64,000 bases of DNA from Moringa oleifera (taxonomy: Eukaryota; Streptophyta; Magnoliopsida; Brassicales; Moringaceae). This document shows, piece by piece, positions 1 through 12,050 of the stretch. The DNA lies in the NCBI GenBank assembly GCA_021397835.1, contig JAJFZO010000659.1, forward strand, positions 558,501-622,500, given 5' to 3'. A program made the translations under genes and the position numbers. Below the pieces are notes generated by a model. That model worked only from the letters and a program-made list of their open reading frames with translations. It was not told where the DNA came from and made no database searches. The stretch's first letter is position 1. Every line of letters starts with the position of its first letter.

Positions 1-2638
1 GTTGTAAAGGAATAAAAATTGGAAAAATTCTCATTCATCATGATGGGGACAATAGGAAACAGGTGAGCAATGTTTTTGTAGTATAATATGCTTGGGAAGC
101 TGATATATGAGAAGTTTCTCAAGGATATTTTAGAAAGACATGTCTTGCTTCTAGACCCTGTTCTTGCTATAGGTTATTTGTTCTCTTTCCTTGATTCTGT
201 TGTACTTAACTGATCAATGCAATAATATGCTTGAGAAGTTGAGTTTATTGAAAAGAAATCTTCTCCATCCATGCTTTCCCATTCATTTTTTTTTCTTCTT
301 TGGACAACATAAACTCTTTTTCCTAGCAGAAAGAGAAAATCTTGGATAGACAATAAGGCGAGCTCATTTACTAAAAATCTTTTTTTTGTCATAGGCTTGT
401 TGCATGCCCATCCAATTCTATTAATGCCAAAAACTAATGTTGATGGATTTCCTTGTAAGGAACTCTGCTAACTAAGCCATTGAACTACTTATACATAAAG
501 GAGTTCTAGAATCCTACATCATATTCCTAAATCTCATCTCAGTGAGTTTAACTCAGTGCCAGTTTCAAATGCTTTCTTTTTGAAAATATTAAAAGAAAAA
601 AGAGGAAAATTTACATATGCTAATTCTGTGTATGCCTTCTTTTTCCAGGCACTCGAGGGAATTCACTGTGTTTGCAAGAGATTCCCATCCTTGAAAATTG
701 TCAATTTTGGAAATTGATACTTGTTTGAATGAAGAGTTTCGTCTCATATCTAGAATGGGTGAGTTTAGTGATTGATACTTTAGCATTGATGACTAAGTAA
801 TTGACAAGTAAAGCTTAGTACAGCTCATTATCAAATGGATATTACTTGGAGCTATAGTAATATTCATGTGCAAAGGTTGCTGGGTTCTTGATGTATGCTT
901 CTAGAGCTATAAGCGAAGATCCCAGTGCTCAGTGTGAGTTTTGTTACGTTTGCCTTTTTCATGTAAAGAATTTTAATATAATGTGATGACTTCTAGTTCA
1001 TATATCAGCTTGTTGTTTCATGAATTCATCTGGTTTATTTTGAGATGGAAAATTTCTTGAAAAAAATACTTAAAAGGAAATAAAGATACTCAAAACAATA
1101 TTTTACAACCAAAAAGAATGATAGGTCCATGTGACAGAAGAGTAGTGATATTTCCTTATAACTTGAGGTAAGTCTTAATACTGGTTGAAATTATTAATAG
1201 TTTTGTTCACACTATTTTTAACATTTATTTTTGATAATGTATGCAGCACCAAATGTTGGTGGTTGTCGAGTCTCGTACTTTTGTGCACAATATTTTTTAT
1301 CCTTTGAACCATGATTCTCGTCAAGAATTAGATCAACTTATGCCCACGTAAGTGAAATTATTTTTATTTATATTAGTATGTATTTTTTTTTTTACTATTA
1401 AGAATATTGATTATTTTCTACTGGCAGCTTTTTTAAATTATTCTAAGTTATCAAAGAATTAAAGATATGTGATGTTAGTTTTATTTATTTTGTAAAATAT
1501 AATAATTAAAAATTTTTAATGCAGTGTCCATATTAGCAGTCAAATACTAAGAGTGGATATTATATTATGAAATTTTTAAGAGACGTCATTGATAAATGTG
1601 ATAGAAATATTTCATACGCGAAAATGGTAAGTCTTTAAGCATTTACTTATGTAAATACTTCAGTAATTAATCAATATGCTTACAAAAAGTTTTAATTGGA
1701 ATAACTTTTCTTTATATAAATATAGTTAATGGATATAGATACTTACATCCAATCGGATATTAATGAAGTTAGAAAGGAGGTTGGATAATTTCTTTGGAGT
1801 ACTATATTAGAAAGTTGAACCTTGAAGGTTTCTATACACATGAATATCATTGAATTTATATAGTTGAATTTTTAGGATTGTGTGTGATAATGTATATTTA
1901 AACTCATGTATTGTACATATGGAGTTCAATTATGACATTAAATTTTTTTCTTTTGTTTTGTTCGTCTTTTATTACTTTTTTGGATTGGATTATGCTGAAG
2001 AGTTTTCAAACATGAAAGAAGTAATGATGATTTCAGTGAGAATGGTATTAAAGTGTATAACAAGAAAAAGTTAAAATTTTCATTAAAGTGTTTGTATTGA
2101 AGTGTTACTGTAATTATGTTGAAGGAAGAAAAATAGTATAATTGTTTCATTGAAGTGTATAAAAAGAACTGTGATTAGTGTATTTGATAATTGTATATTT
2201 ATATATGTTGATAAAGTTTAATTGGAGAGTCATATTTACATATTGTAATTTAATTTTGATGGAGAAAATTTTGGTTGCATATTGTGAAGAATTGCATTGA
2301 TGCATATGGTTGATGTGGAAGAGATGAAGAATTTTATATGTGCAGGTTTTGGATAATTTGAATATAAAAATTTTATATATGTCTTGAAATAAATATATGT
2401 ATATATATATATGTATATATACACCTTTAATGACAATTCTAATAAAAATGTCATGGAAAGTGGACCCTTTTAATGATAGTTTTATCGTAACTGTCATTAA
2501 AGGGGAGCTTTTCATGACAGTTTTCAATAACTGTCATTAAAACCTCCCCTCTTTAATAATATGAACAAAAATAGCAGTTCTACAACTGTAATTTAAAGCC
2601 ATTTTTAACTGTCATTAAAACTTTTATTTGTAGTAGTG
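1..2638 (+). mobile_element. 3' part of a CACTA (En/Spm-type) DNA transposon, 5' end outside the window
   Basis: The right terminus is seen directly: the sequence up to 2638 ends TTTGTAGTAGTG, preceded by a subterminal AACTGTCATTAAAA box. This ~38-bp end is almost identical to the 3' end of the complete CACTA element at 13881, so both belong to one family. Several TGACAGTT/AACTGTCA boxes in both orientations lie at 2425-2620, as expected for subterminal transposase-binding repeats. Inside, at about 1247-1860, are relic exons of a Ulp1-like protease, a gene often carried by plant CACTA elements. No matching CACTACTA start was found in 1-2400, so the left end is probably beyond the window. The 3-bp target duplication cannot be tested here. 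Confidence 0.75.
1247..1860 (+). pseudogene. Decayed Ulp1-like cysteine protease (C48) relic of a CACTA element
   Basis: An exon starting at 1247 after a TGCAG acceptor reads HQMLVVVESRTFVHNIFYPL, like the His-containing strand of Ulp1-type proteases carried by plant transposons. It ends at a GTAAGT donor near 1348. A second exon after GCAG at 1524 reads CPY, a stop, then QSNTKSGYYIMKFLRDVI, matching the segment around the catalytic cysteine. A third piece near 1765 reads INEVRKEVG, the usual tail (D/N-EVRxEW). Defects are visible: a TAG inside exon 2, a phase mismatch between exons 1 and 2, and Ser where the family has the catalytic Cys (CGYY becomes SGYY). This is an inactive remnant. The assignment is by motif memory, not by database search. 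Confidence 0.6.
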
Positions 2639-4889
2639 GCTTATCCAATTTTTTCTATCATTTAGGTGATAGAGTTATTCCCTGATCATATACCTTTAGT
2701 AGTATAAAAAAAGTCAATTTTTTACTATTATTTTTCTAGTTGTAAAGGAGCTAAACTAATAATATGCCTTATTTTCATTGAAAGATTAGTTATTGTTAAA
2801 GCAATTGAAAGATTTGTGAAGAAAGGATCATGTTTAGCTCATTTGAGGATTTGATATTTGATTGGAGCTAATACATTCGTTAATGTGTTAGCACAAAAAT
2901 TGTGAAAAGAAACCTTTGATCAATTTCGTTTTGGAAAGATATCCAATCTTTATGATGTAGTAATTGACTTATAAGAGTGTTGGCGTTTGGAAAATCATAA
3001 TTAATGAGTAAGCACTTTCTTTGGTCAATATATTATTATTTATTATTAAGGTGGTTGAGGAGAGAATTTATACCCCATATTGCACTTATGTTGTATGCTT
3101 TAATATAGCCTAGACGATCAAGAAGTAATGTTCAATCCCACGGATGAGCATGACAAAATTAATTTCAAATTTGTCTCTTGCTAGAAAGGTGAAGTCTTCT
3201 CCTACTCAAATGACTTAGAGTCTTGGTAAGTTTTCAAAGTCTAATTATATATGTTTGCAATAGAAACATAGAGTAAAGAGATCATTTATTTGATTTCATC
3301 ATAAGTGGATATTTGAAGATAGACACAACGATAATCGAAGATCTAGTATGCTATCTAAAAGCATGTTTGGTTATGGAAACAAATACATATTATGTGGCTG
3401 TAATTGGAGCATCGATTACTATAGATTCAAGTGTTAGCCTCATTTATTGATTGTCTACATGTGCCTTCTATGTTGATTATTTGAAAATGGTTATGTAATG
3501 TACATGCAATTAAATAGCTATTTTTTTATACAATATTTTCCTATATAAAAGCAACTAATATTGCATTTAATGTTGTTGGTTACTATATAATTTAGGTACT
3601 ACATACCAAAGCTAACTTTCAAGTATTCATTTTTTTAAGGATCCTATGAATGTAAATTGACATTGCATACTAATTCAAGTTTTCAAACAATAGTTGGTCT
3701 AGCAAATAAGAATTCTCATATAATAAAGCAGCTAGTAAGAAAGTACATCTAGATGATCATCTTCTACTTTCTCTTAAAGGCCTTTTGGAAAATGAAGTCA
3801 CTATAGAAAGCAAAGAATGAACTTTAGGTGTTAGTATATATAATTATAGGCCTATTTGATGATTCCTTAAAATTTTTAATAGTTGGTCTTGAATCTTTAA
3901 AAGTAAATAGGTTAACTATGACCTTTTTTCTATATAGCAATGATATCCTACATTATTAAATGTTTATATTCTTATACATTAACACACTGGTTTAATTTTA
4001 TTTTACAAACATCAACGTGGGATAAAGTTTATGACTTTTAATGTTAATGCAATTATTAGTGTTACGTGGGTGTATAATTAAAATCAGGTTTGCACATCAT
4101 GAAATTTCAAAGCTCCTATGTTGTTGGGATCTAGAAATTTTATGTGCATTATTTGTTTTTGAAAAGGAGATGCATAGCTATTTAAAAGTTATGTGAACCA
4201 CTCTTTAACAAATCGAAAGTATGGCATATATATTGCTCACAATCCTTTTTGACCATTGTCTTTATGGGAAATAATGTTTACAGGTATTGCTTTAATATTA
4301 TCAAACTATTCCCATCAAAATATATTGAAAAACTAGTGGAATTCTTTTCTCTTTCATTTATTTTAAAATTTTCATTCTCCCTGTTGGTGTTGCAAGTCAT
4401 AATTTGAAAAAAGATGTTCTTGTTTGTTCCTTGAAAGATTGCTTATTGACAACCTCTTGAGGTTACAAACTGTGTATCTATCTTGGTATGAAACATAGTT
4501 TCACGATTAGTTTTTTTCGAGTGGTAGTTTGTGAATTTAGTGATAACTTTTAACTCTTTAAATTTAGGAGTATTAGTAAACTTTTTTTTTGGAATTGTAT
4601 TTTTATTAAATGACTATTTGACATTTGGATATATTTTGTTATATAAGAAGATAATGTAGATAATATTTAAGTTATGAATGAATATATTCATTTTAATTAT
4701 ATTGTAAGTTACAAATTTTAAATTTTCATACTTTAATTTTTAATTTTAAAAATAAATAGTAATAATTTATTAATAATAATTAAATGACTTTTTTAGTTGT
4801 TTATGTTCAATGATTGGTAACTAAGTAATAATTTGAACTCATTCTAGCAATAATAGTTAATGATCATTCTATAGATATTTATTTTCATT
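2639..4889. other. AT-rich intergenic stretch, no gene recognised
   Basis: No open frame over about 60 codons and no recognisable protein motif on either strand. The sequence is AT-rich with scattered stops in all frames. It may be decayed transposon DNA, but no terminus or domain supports a family call. Confidence 0.5.
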
Positions 4890-5320
4890 TTGGTAGCAAT
4901 TGTTAATTGCTTAAACAGATTTATATTGATCTATATTGGCAATTATATTGACATTTAATGATAAAAGATTCAATTATTAATTGTTGCAAAAAGTAAAGGT
5001 CAATTTTCTTTTAACAATTGCCACAAGTACATAAACAATTAGTGGCAATTATTAATTAGCATAAATAAAATAAAATTTAATTCGCTCTTAGTGACAATTG
5101 TTATTTGCCTTAACAATTACTATTAAATACTTACATATTCAGCAATAATTGTTAATTGCCACAAACAAAATAGAAGTTAATATATTTTTAACAATAATTG
5201 TTAATTATTGTAAATAAAACAAATGTTAATTTGCTTCTAGTAACATTTGTCAATTACCACTAATAATTGCAAATAAATAAATAAATTTTTAGCTATAATT
5301 GTTTTATATCTATTCTAGCA
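4890..5320. repeat. Diverged tandem array with ~50-bp period
   Basis: A core resembling GCAATAATTGTTAATTGCC recurs at about 5042, 5091, 5142, 5191, 5242 and 5292, a spacing of 49-51 bp, with looser copies near 4897 and 4947. Units differ by many substitutions, so the array is old. Similar AATTGTTAATT palindromic cores occur in subterminal regions of some plant DNA transposons, but no element terminus was found beside it. Confidence 0.7.
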
Positions 5321-5487
5321 ATTGTGATAATTATCGCTATAGGGTTTCCTCAATCCCGACTACATCGACTTTTGATCAATTATTGATAAAAACTTTAGCC
5401 ACAATTTTAATTACTACTAAAACCATTTTCTGTACAGTTAGACTTAGAACAATGCTTAAGGGAACATTCATGTGTAACCTTACACTC

Positions 5488-5714
5488 GACATAACTTAAA
5501 GAATCCAAATGTGCAAAATTAAAAACACTTAAAGAAGCCTTTAATCTTGCAAAAATGAGAGATAACTAGTTACTTCATCAATAAAGATTTACATAAACAC
5601 TATTGATTAACCAACTTCATCGATAAAATCTCAAAAGACAGTGCCCATGAAACGACTTATAGCAGGCAAATAAATGTCCTAAGGTGAGAAATGGACCGTA
5701 AATATTCGAATAGA
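5488..5714 (+). repeat. Dispersed repeat, copy 1 (partner at 21315-21672)
   Basis: The stretch from GACATAACTTAAAGAATCCA through the GAGAAATGGACC segment aligns by eye in the same orientation with 21315-21672. Shared blocks include AAACACTCAAATAAGCCTTTA-like sequence, GATTTACA(C/T)AAACAC and GAGAAA(T/A)GGACC. The second copy has about 120 extra bases before the last shared block. Family unknown; probably LTR or internal retrotransposon DNA. Confidence 0.65.
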
Positions 5715-8217
5715 TGTTAGCCTCACGAGTTCATGAGCATTCAGAAAATCAATATTCCTATAATGCAATGAGATATTTTGATGATAATAAATAGGGTATA
5801 CAACTAAGGAGTTTGGTGTGCTCGTATGACTCAGTTAAAGTAAAATCACACACTAGATCATATGGTAGCTACCAAGCATGATGCTAGATTTAAGAGATAA
5901 AATTCAATTAAGCTTTAACCACATATGAGAGGAAGAATAAAAAGAAGTAAAGTTCAAAAGAATAATATCCTAAGAGGCTTAAACCAAATAAGAAGAAAAA
6001 GAGAAGAGCTTTATAGTAAGTCTAAAGGTATAGTTTGTAAATCTTCTTTGTTTGCTCTCTCTTTTTCTTTGAAATTGAATGATGCCTTATGCCACAATTT
6101 CCTTCAGAGTTTGTTGAATGAACAATGTTTTACACTACTCTAAAACTTTGTGAATAATGCTCTCAGATGAATTATTCAAAAAGTGTTAAGCAATACTTAA
6201 GAGTTTGCTTTATTTAAACTGAGTCTTTATGTGTGGGCATGAGAAGCCAAATTATCAATAGTCATTAAGCTTATTAGGAAATAATTTGAGCCATTATAAC
6301 TACTGAACATCTATACTTTAAGAGATTCTTTTTCTTTTTCCATCACCATATGTCATATTGAATTTATCTCCATTAATATAATCATCTACCAAAATTGGAG
6401 ATCAAAAGGTCTTTTCAAAAGGTTATAACATGGCCATTAGGTAAGGGTAAAGAAAGAATGGGTAAAAAAATAATAACTCAAACTGAGAAAATACCAATCA
6501 ATGTACGATTGTGAAAGAGGATCATACTACTATAGCAAAATGTTCTTTCCCTTATTTTCTTTTCTTTTTTCTCTTCTTTTGTATTTTTGCTTTTCTTTCT
6601 TTTTCATTCTTTTTTTCCTTCCTTTTTTTCTATTTTTTTGTCATCTTTTTTTCTATTTTTTTCTTTCCAATGTTCATAAGCTCATGCCAATTTTATTTTA
6701 AGTCTGTGAATTTCTTTTTTTCATGATGTTTCTCTTTTTGCTAGTATACCTAGGTGTTTTCTCTAAATGTACAAGGTAGGAAATTTCATTGTATTGGTTA
6801 TTCTAAAGGTATAAGGAATGTGGGTCAGTGGACAAAAAGACTTTCATTTTAAGGCTTAAGGGGAAGTAGAGATGAAAATTGTGCAATAAATAACACGTAT
6901 TAAAGGTTAGGTGAAAGGTCTTCTAGGTAATGACAAAGCTTGCCCAAATCATCTCCTCAATATTAGTATGATTAGAATTTTGCCTCGAGAATTCATCAAT
7001 TAGATTCTAGAACAGGATGATATTGAAAATTAGTTACCTAGCAAGCCTAAATTATTTTCCTATTAAGCCAAATGAAAGTTTATATATTTGGCTATGCCCT
7101 TGTGTTTATATAAAGATAAAGTTTAAATAAGAGCTTACTCAAAATGTGTGCTTAACATGGCTCTCTTCCCCTTTTATGTTTCTTTTCTCTATGTTTGCTT
7201 TCTTTCATGGAAAATTGTAGTTGACTCCATCAGAACCATTCTTTGAGATATGATTCAAAAAGCTTATGAATGACATTAGTATGAGTTTCTGAAGAGGAGT
7301 ATGAGAAAAGACATTGAATGAAAAAGGTGAAATTTATTTATCTATGGTGAGCCAATTGATCAAAGTTATGACATTTCACATTGTCAATGAAAGTATCAGG
7401 CAGCTCAAATGTTCATTATTTGTTCAATACAAATTTACCAAACCAAAGATAGATTTGACATTCATGGTCTGGAGCTCTTTTTAGTAACTCATGTGTTTGT
7501 ATCATTTCTCGCACCATTCTCATAGTTGAATTCTAGCGAGTCATTATCAACCAAGGATTGTACGCTAAACTTAAAACTTGTACGATGTCTCAGTGCCCCT
7601 AGACATGTACCTTAATATTCTCTCATGCATGCTAGATGCCTATTGCATTTTAATGTGCACCTTTTTATTTTTTCTAGCCTCGCCATGTATTCTTTCATAT
7701 TTATGTATTTATTATTAGATTGGGTCCTTGGGTGACACCTTGCTTATTCTTCCTCTTTTTTTTTTCTCATTTTTCTAAATATGATTAAGTGAATGCATGA
7801 AAATGCATACATGTGACACAGTTAGCATGAATGTAATTAATGGGCAATAGGAAGTATATTAAACTCAAGAGTTTAAAAAATGAATTTAAATTTTCCTAAA
7901 ATGTCACATCTTATTTCTAAGTTTAATCTCCCTAAAATGTTTGAAGAGATCCTTAAGATTCAATATCAATCAAGTTTCCTTTGGTTTTGATGATTTGATC
8001 ATTAAGTGTTTTCAATTGAGTCTTAGCCTTTTCTATGATTAGTTTGAGTATACTTGGAATCATCTTTGGGTTCTTTGAACCCAAACCCTTTATATCATAA
8101 TATTAAGGCTTTTTTACCTATTTGATCCTATTGTTTTCATTTTCTCTTTTTGTCAAACATGATTTACATTTTTTGAATCTGAATTTTTGATCTTCCCGAC
8201 CTAATCTCTTCGAACCT
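5715..8217. other. AT-rich non-coding stretch with a pyrimidine-rich tract
   Basis: No gene recognised. The span 6541-6665 is an almost pure T/C tract (mainly TTTTTC and TTTTCTTT runs) and explains the Phe-rich open frames there, which are not genes. The rest looks like decayed repeat DNA. Confidence 0.5.
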
Positions 8218-8285
8218 TAAACAATCCTAACCTCAAGTAATCTCAACCTTAGGAAATCCTAACCTTCGGGAATCTCGACCTTTGG
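8218..8285. repeat. Short tandem repeat, ~16-bp unit
   Basis: Four degenerate units of AATCCTAACCTCAAGT / AATCTCAACCTTAGGA type in a row. On the minus strand the unit contains GGTCGAGATT, which also recurs on the plus strand at about 19446, 19606 and 19630 inside the gypsy-type LTR. This may be the opposite-orientation remnant of a related LTR. Confidence 0.5.
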
Positions 8286-8520
8286 TTTCTAATGTTTCTG
8301 ATTTGGTTTTCCAATTTTCCTATTCTTATGAGCTAGATTCCTATACGCATGATAATGAACATGGGAAAAGTATTGTACTCAGATAATCTAAAACTAAAAT
8401 AAAGATTTTATTAAGATTTATATGAGAATCTCATGAGTATCTTAGATTAGAGCCATAATTGCACACATCATAGAAGTTTATGTACAAAGGCTTATATTTA
8501 TTTTTTTGAACATACTAATG

Positions 8521-9360
8521 ATCTAAATTTGGTCTTGAAGGTATCCAATTCCATTTTCATGAGGCTTGTAGCATCCACCATCTGCTTTATCTGAGCCAAA
8601 ACCAATGTAAGATCATTCCTATAATTCTTAATTGGTTACTAGTATTTTCTCTTGTCGTGGCACCAAAATGCATAAATTTCTTTGGCTTTGGATTTCAACA
8701 AATCAACCTTTAGTATAATCTCTTCCATCTTGCATCTCAAATCAATAATTTCCTGAACATAACCATCTTCATTTTTTTTCTTGATTTAGAATAGTTATTA
8801 TTTGTTTGACCTCAGATCTACATTTTACCTCCTAGTTAGCAAGCTTTTCTGATAAATCTTTCTTGTCTTGATTTATTTTCCTCTTCAATCTTTCATTCTC
8901 ATTTTTTAGATGATTCAAAATGCTATAAAATTCCTTTATTTATTCTTCTAATATCTTTTCACTTGATTTTGGATCAATAGTCCATTCTTCTAAAGATAAA
9001 ATTTATTAGGCAAGTTTCTTGATATTTTTGTAATTTTTACCCATACACTCTATCATGAAAGCTTCCATTTTCCTCTTTAGAGACTATTTTTAGCCATACA
9101 CTCTATCATCAAAGCTTCCATTTTCCTTTTCAGAGACTATCTCTCTTCCTCTACCCAATCTCGCTCTTACTTCAATTTATAAATCATTTGAGCTTGAATC
9201 TTAGCGTTATATCTTAATATCTCGATCTCTTTATCTAATTTAGCTTTTTCTAACGTCAATTTTCTAATTTTTTAATCCTATCACTTCTTGAACGTTGATT
9301 TAGACATCGAGATTGGGATTAACTTTTGCTTTTCTATTGCATCGCACATGATTGGATGAA
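8521..9360 (-). pseudogene. Decayed coiled-coil protein gene, probably transposon-derived
   Basis: Minus-strand translation gives long charged heptad-like stretches broken by stops and frameshifts, for example NENERLKRKINQDKKDLSEK near 8880 and KAKLDKEIEILRYNAKIQAQ near 9210. These compositions indicate an extended coiled coil. A 53-bp tandem duplication (9041-9147, CCATACACTCTATCAT repeated at 9041 and 9094) duplicates the MIECM-containing segment and shifts the frame. No enzyme domain is seen. A similar coiled-coil relic, also on minus, lies at 22.8-23.7 kb. Such coiled-coil ORFs accompany some gypsy-type plant elements, but that link is inference. The original start and end cannot be placed. 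Confidence 0.45.
9041..9147. repeat. 53-bp tandem duplication inside the coiled-coil relic
   Basis: CCATACACTCTATCATGAAAGCTTCCATTTTCCTC-like sequence starts at 9041 and again at 9094, with few mismatches. As 53 is not a multiple of three, the duplication puts the second copy out of frame in the antisense coding relic. Confidence 0.8.
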
Positions 9361-11588
9361 AATGATGTTAATGGTTGAATATCCATTGAAGTGCAATGGT
9401 TGTGGTGGATAATGGAAGATGGATAGTGATCATTATGGAATTACACCATCTTAACGTGTTGCATCCATACTTCTTTGCATATTCTTAGTGACTTTTCAAA
9501 CCCATTTTTCCATCATTTTCTAAAGATGGATAAATGAGCATGAATAGCAAAAATAAAGGGAAGGCTTTGCGAAAATGAAAAATTATTTCTAAATCTTTCT
9601 TACTTTGCAACTATAGGGAGCATAAACTGATCAACGAGAGCTTATGCTTTACTTTTAATATGATACCTAATGTTTTCAACACTAAATCTATAAAATATCT
9701 CGAGTATATTGGTGACAAACCTAAATATAAATTTTGGGGGTTATTTCGAATGGAAGATATACTGATCTATACATTGGTATAACAATTCACGTATGAAAAA
9801 GATTATAAGTATCTTACTATTAAACTTTTCAAATGATATCAAACTACAATTTTTCCAATTTTTGTTTCAAATGTGACTTGATTTTGAAAATAAGTTCTTA
9901 TTATCAAACTCTTCTCTTGTCATGTTTTGAAACTTGCTCATTTTTGTGCTATTAGTCTTGAAAGGCTATTTTTTATCCTAAGCTAATCTAACTTATTTGA
10001 GAAGTGATTTATCTTATATAAGTTACTTTCTTTTCATTGATGCCAAAGGGGGGAGATTGAAAGATATGGCTAAATGAAAACAAATTTTGAAAATTTGACT
10101 TTATTATGCATGTGGTAGCTAAGTGTTGAAATATTCAAATTAGTTATATTTAAAATGGCAGACATTGACTAAGTGTTAAACATGCATGCTTAACATGATC
10201 AAATTTTGATATGGTATGATTGAGGTGAATTTATTCAAAATCATTGACTTGTAATATTTTAAATTTTGCATTTGTTATACCTTTACATAAAGTGTTTTTC
10301 ATTATCAAAAAGAGGAAAAATTTTTAGCCTCGGAGTCTTACATGATTGGAATGTAATGAATTCTTTTGATGATAACAGACATCTTTGTAAACTAATGTTT
10401 AAGTGAGACGCCTAGCTCACCTTAAACTTAGAATCAATCAAGGCTAATTGAATTATGTTTTTTTAGAGCTTTTAAACAAAAAGATATGCTTTGAAAAAAT
10501 GACAGATGAATGAGGTTTTTTTTTTAAAAAAAAAAAAAGCTTGGATTTTAAAAACTTAACTTGAAAAATACAAGAACCAAGCAAAGAATAGGCTAATGAC
10601 ATGCAAAATATTGTCTTGACCATTACCACTACCTAAATAAAGGGTTTTATTTCTCAAATCTCTGTCTTAGTTGGTGTCATTGCCCAAGTATCTATCCTAA
10701 TGAATGCTACCGGCCAAAGGAGATGTTTTCATAATTTTTATGTCTAACAGCTAATTTGGCTAGTATCATTGCCCAATTACTTAGTGCCACCATCCCCATG
10801 AGATTTTAAATTTCAAATGGCCATCAATTGTGTCTAACGACTATAGTTTTGAATGGGGATATAAAAGACTTTTGAAAACACATGGGTAATTAATCATTCA
10901 TGCACAAAGAGCTTCAATCTCATTTTCCTCTCTAAATTAAAAGCTTTTACTTATTCTTCATTATCATCAAAATCCTCTTGAGCCTCTATGTGTGAGATCT
11001 AGAGCTTTAATTGTTATCATCCATTCTTAAAGAGAGTCTCATCGTTGTATTCTTTTATTCTTGTTTGTGAGATTGGATAAAGTGATAATGAGATTCACCT
11101 TGCTTGTAAAATCTTAGTTAGATGGAACCAAGTGTGTAATCTTTGAAAGATTAGTGAGAAAATTCTTAAGTGGTAGCTTGGAGATATAAACATAGACAAA
11201 GATTACAAAACCATATAAAATTACTTATGTTTGCTCTCTCTAACTCTCCTCAATAAATTTTGCACTTTCACTACTACAAAAATTGTAATAAGTGATAACA
11301 ATTTAATGACAGTTATTCAAAAAACTGTCATTAAAAGGTTCATTAACACTTTTAATTATAGTTCTTCTAAAATTGTCATTAAAAATAGGGTCTTTAACAT
11401 CAGTTAACAATAAACTAATATTAAAGATTAACCTTTCATGCCCGTTAAATAAGAACTAGTTAAAAGACCATCCCTAGAGTCTTTAACACTAGTTGTTGAA
11501 AAATTAGTTAAAGACCTTCATAAAGACCAATTGGGGGCCCCTTAAAGGCTGTAAGGATACACTAGTTCTGCTGATGCTAGCCTTTAAT

Positions 11589-11629
11589 ATCCTTTCATGC
11601 CAATTCTACCATAACTGGCATGAAAGGAT
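11589..11629. repeat. Perfect 14-bp inverted repeat in the CACTA subterminal region
   Basis: ATCCTTTCATGCCA and TGGCATGAAAGGAT are exact reverse complements separated by 13 bases. A second related palindrome (TGCCAATTCTGCCAAAACTGGCA) follows near 11670. Such palindromic motifs near CACTA ends are typical transposase-binding sites; binding here is inference. Confidence 0.75.
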
Positions 11630-11756
11630 CTATAGAACTAGCTTTGAAGGCTATCCCATGCTTTCCATGCCAATTCTGCCAAAACTGGCATTAAAGGCTA
11701 TTTAGCCTTGGTTTAAGCTAGAGATCCTTAATTTTTTACTCTCTCCTTCATCCTTT

Positions 11757-12050
11757 TCCTTTTTGCTCTTTGTCCAGAAGTAGCTAGACCAACTATTGAT
11801 AGACGCACTGCCTCTTTTAGACCCTTCTCCTCTTTACTCTCCATCGAGAAGCAGCTAGGCCAGTTACTGGCAGCCATACTGCTTCTCTTCAACCCTTTTC
11901 TCTTTGGTCTCTATTTAGGAACAGCTAGACCAACTATTGACATGGCAGCAACAATACCTCTTTTTCAACCTTCTCTTATTTGCTTTTCGTCCAAAAGTAG
12001 CTAGGCCAGCTATTGGTAGTCGCACTACCTCTCTCTGATCCTCTTCTGTG
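11757..12050. repeat. Four-copy tandem repeat, 70-76 bp unit
   Basis: A core AGCTAGACCAACTATTG / AGCTAGGCCAG(C/T)TA(T/C)TGG recurs at about 11781, 11852, 11922 and 11998, each followed by a GC(A/C)-CTGCCTCT block and a pyrimidine-rich TTCTCCTCTTT segment. It lies between the 5' subterminal motifs and the captured gene fragment of the Pack-CACTA element. Confidence 0.75.

Noticed and set aside
2147..2527. 126-codon minus-strand frame
   Set aside because: It overlaps the CACTA subterminal region and an (AT)n run. Composition is Ile/Tyr/Lys-rich without a domain.
6501..6726. Two Phe-rich frames that look like membrane proteins
   Set aside because: They are translations of a T/C-rich low-complexity tract.
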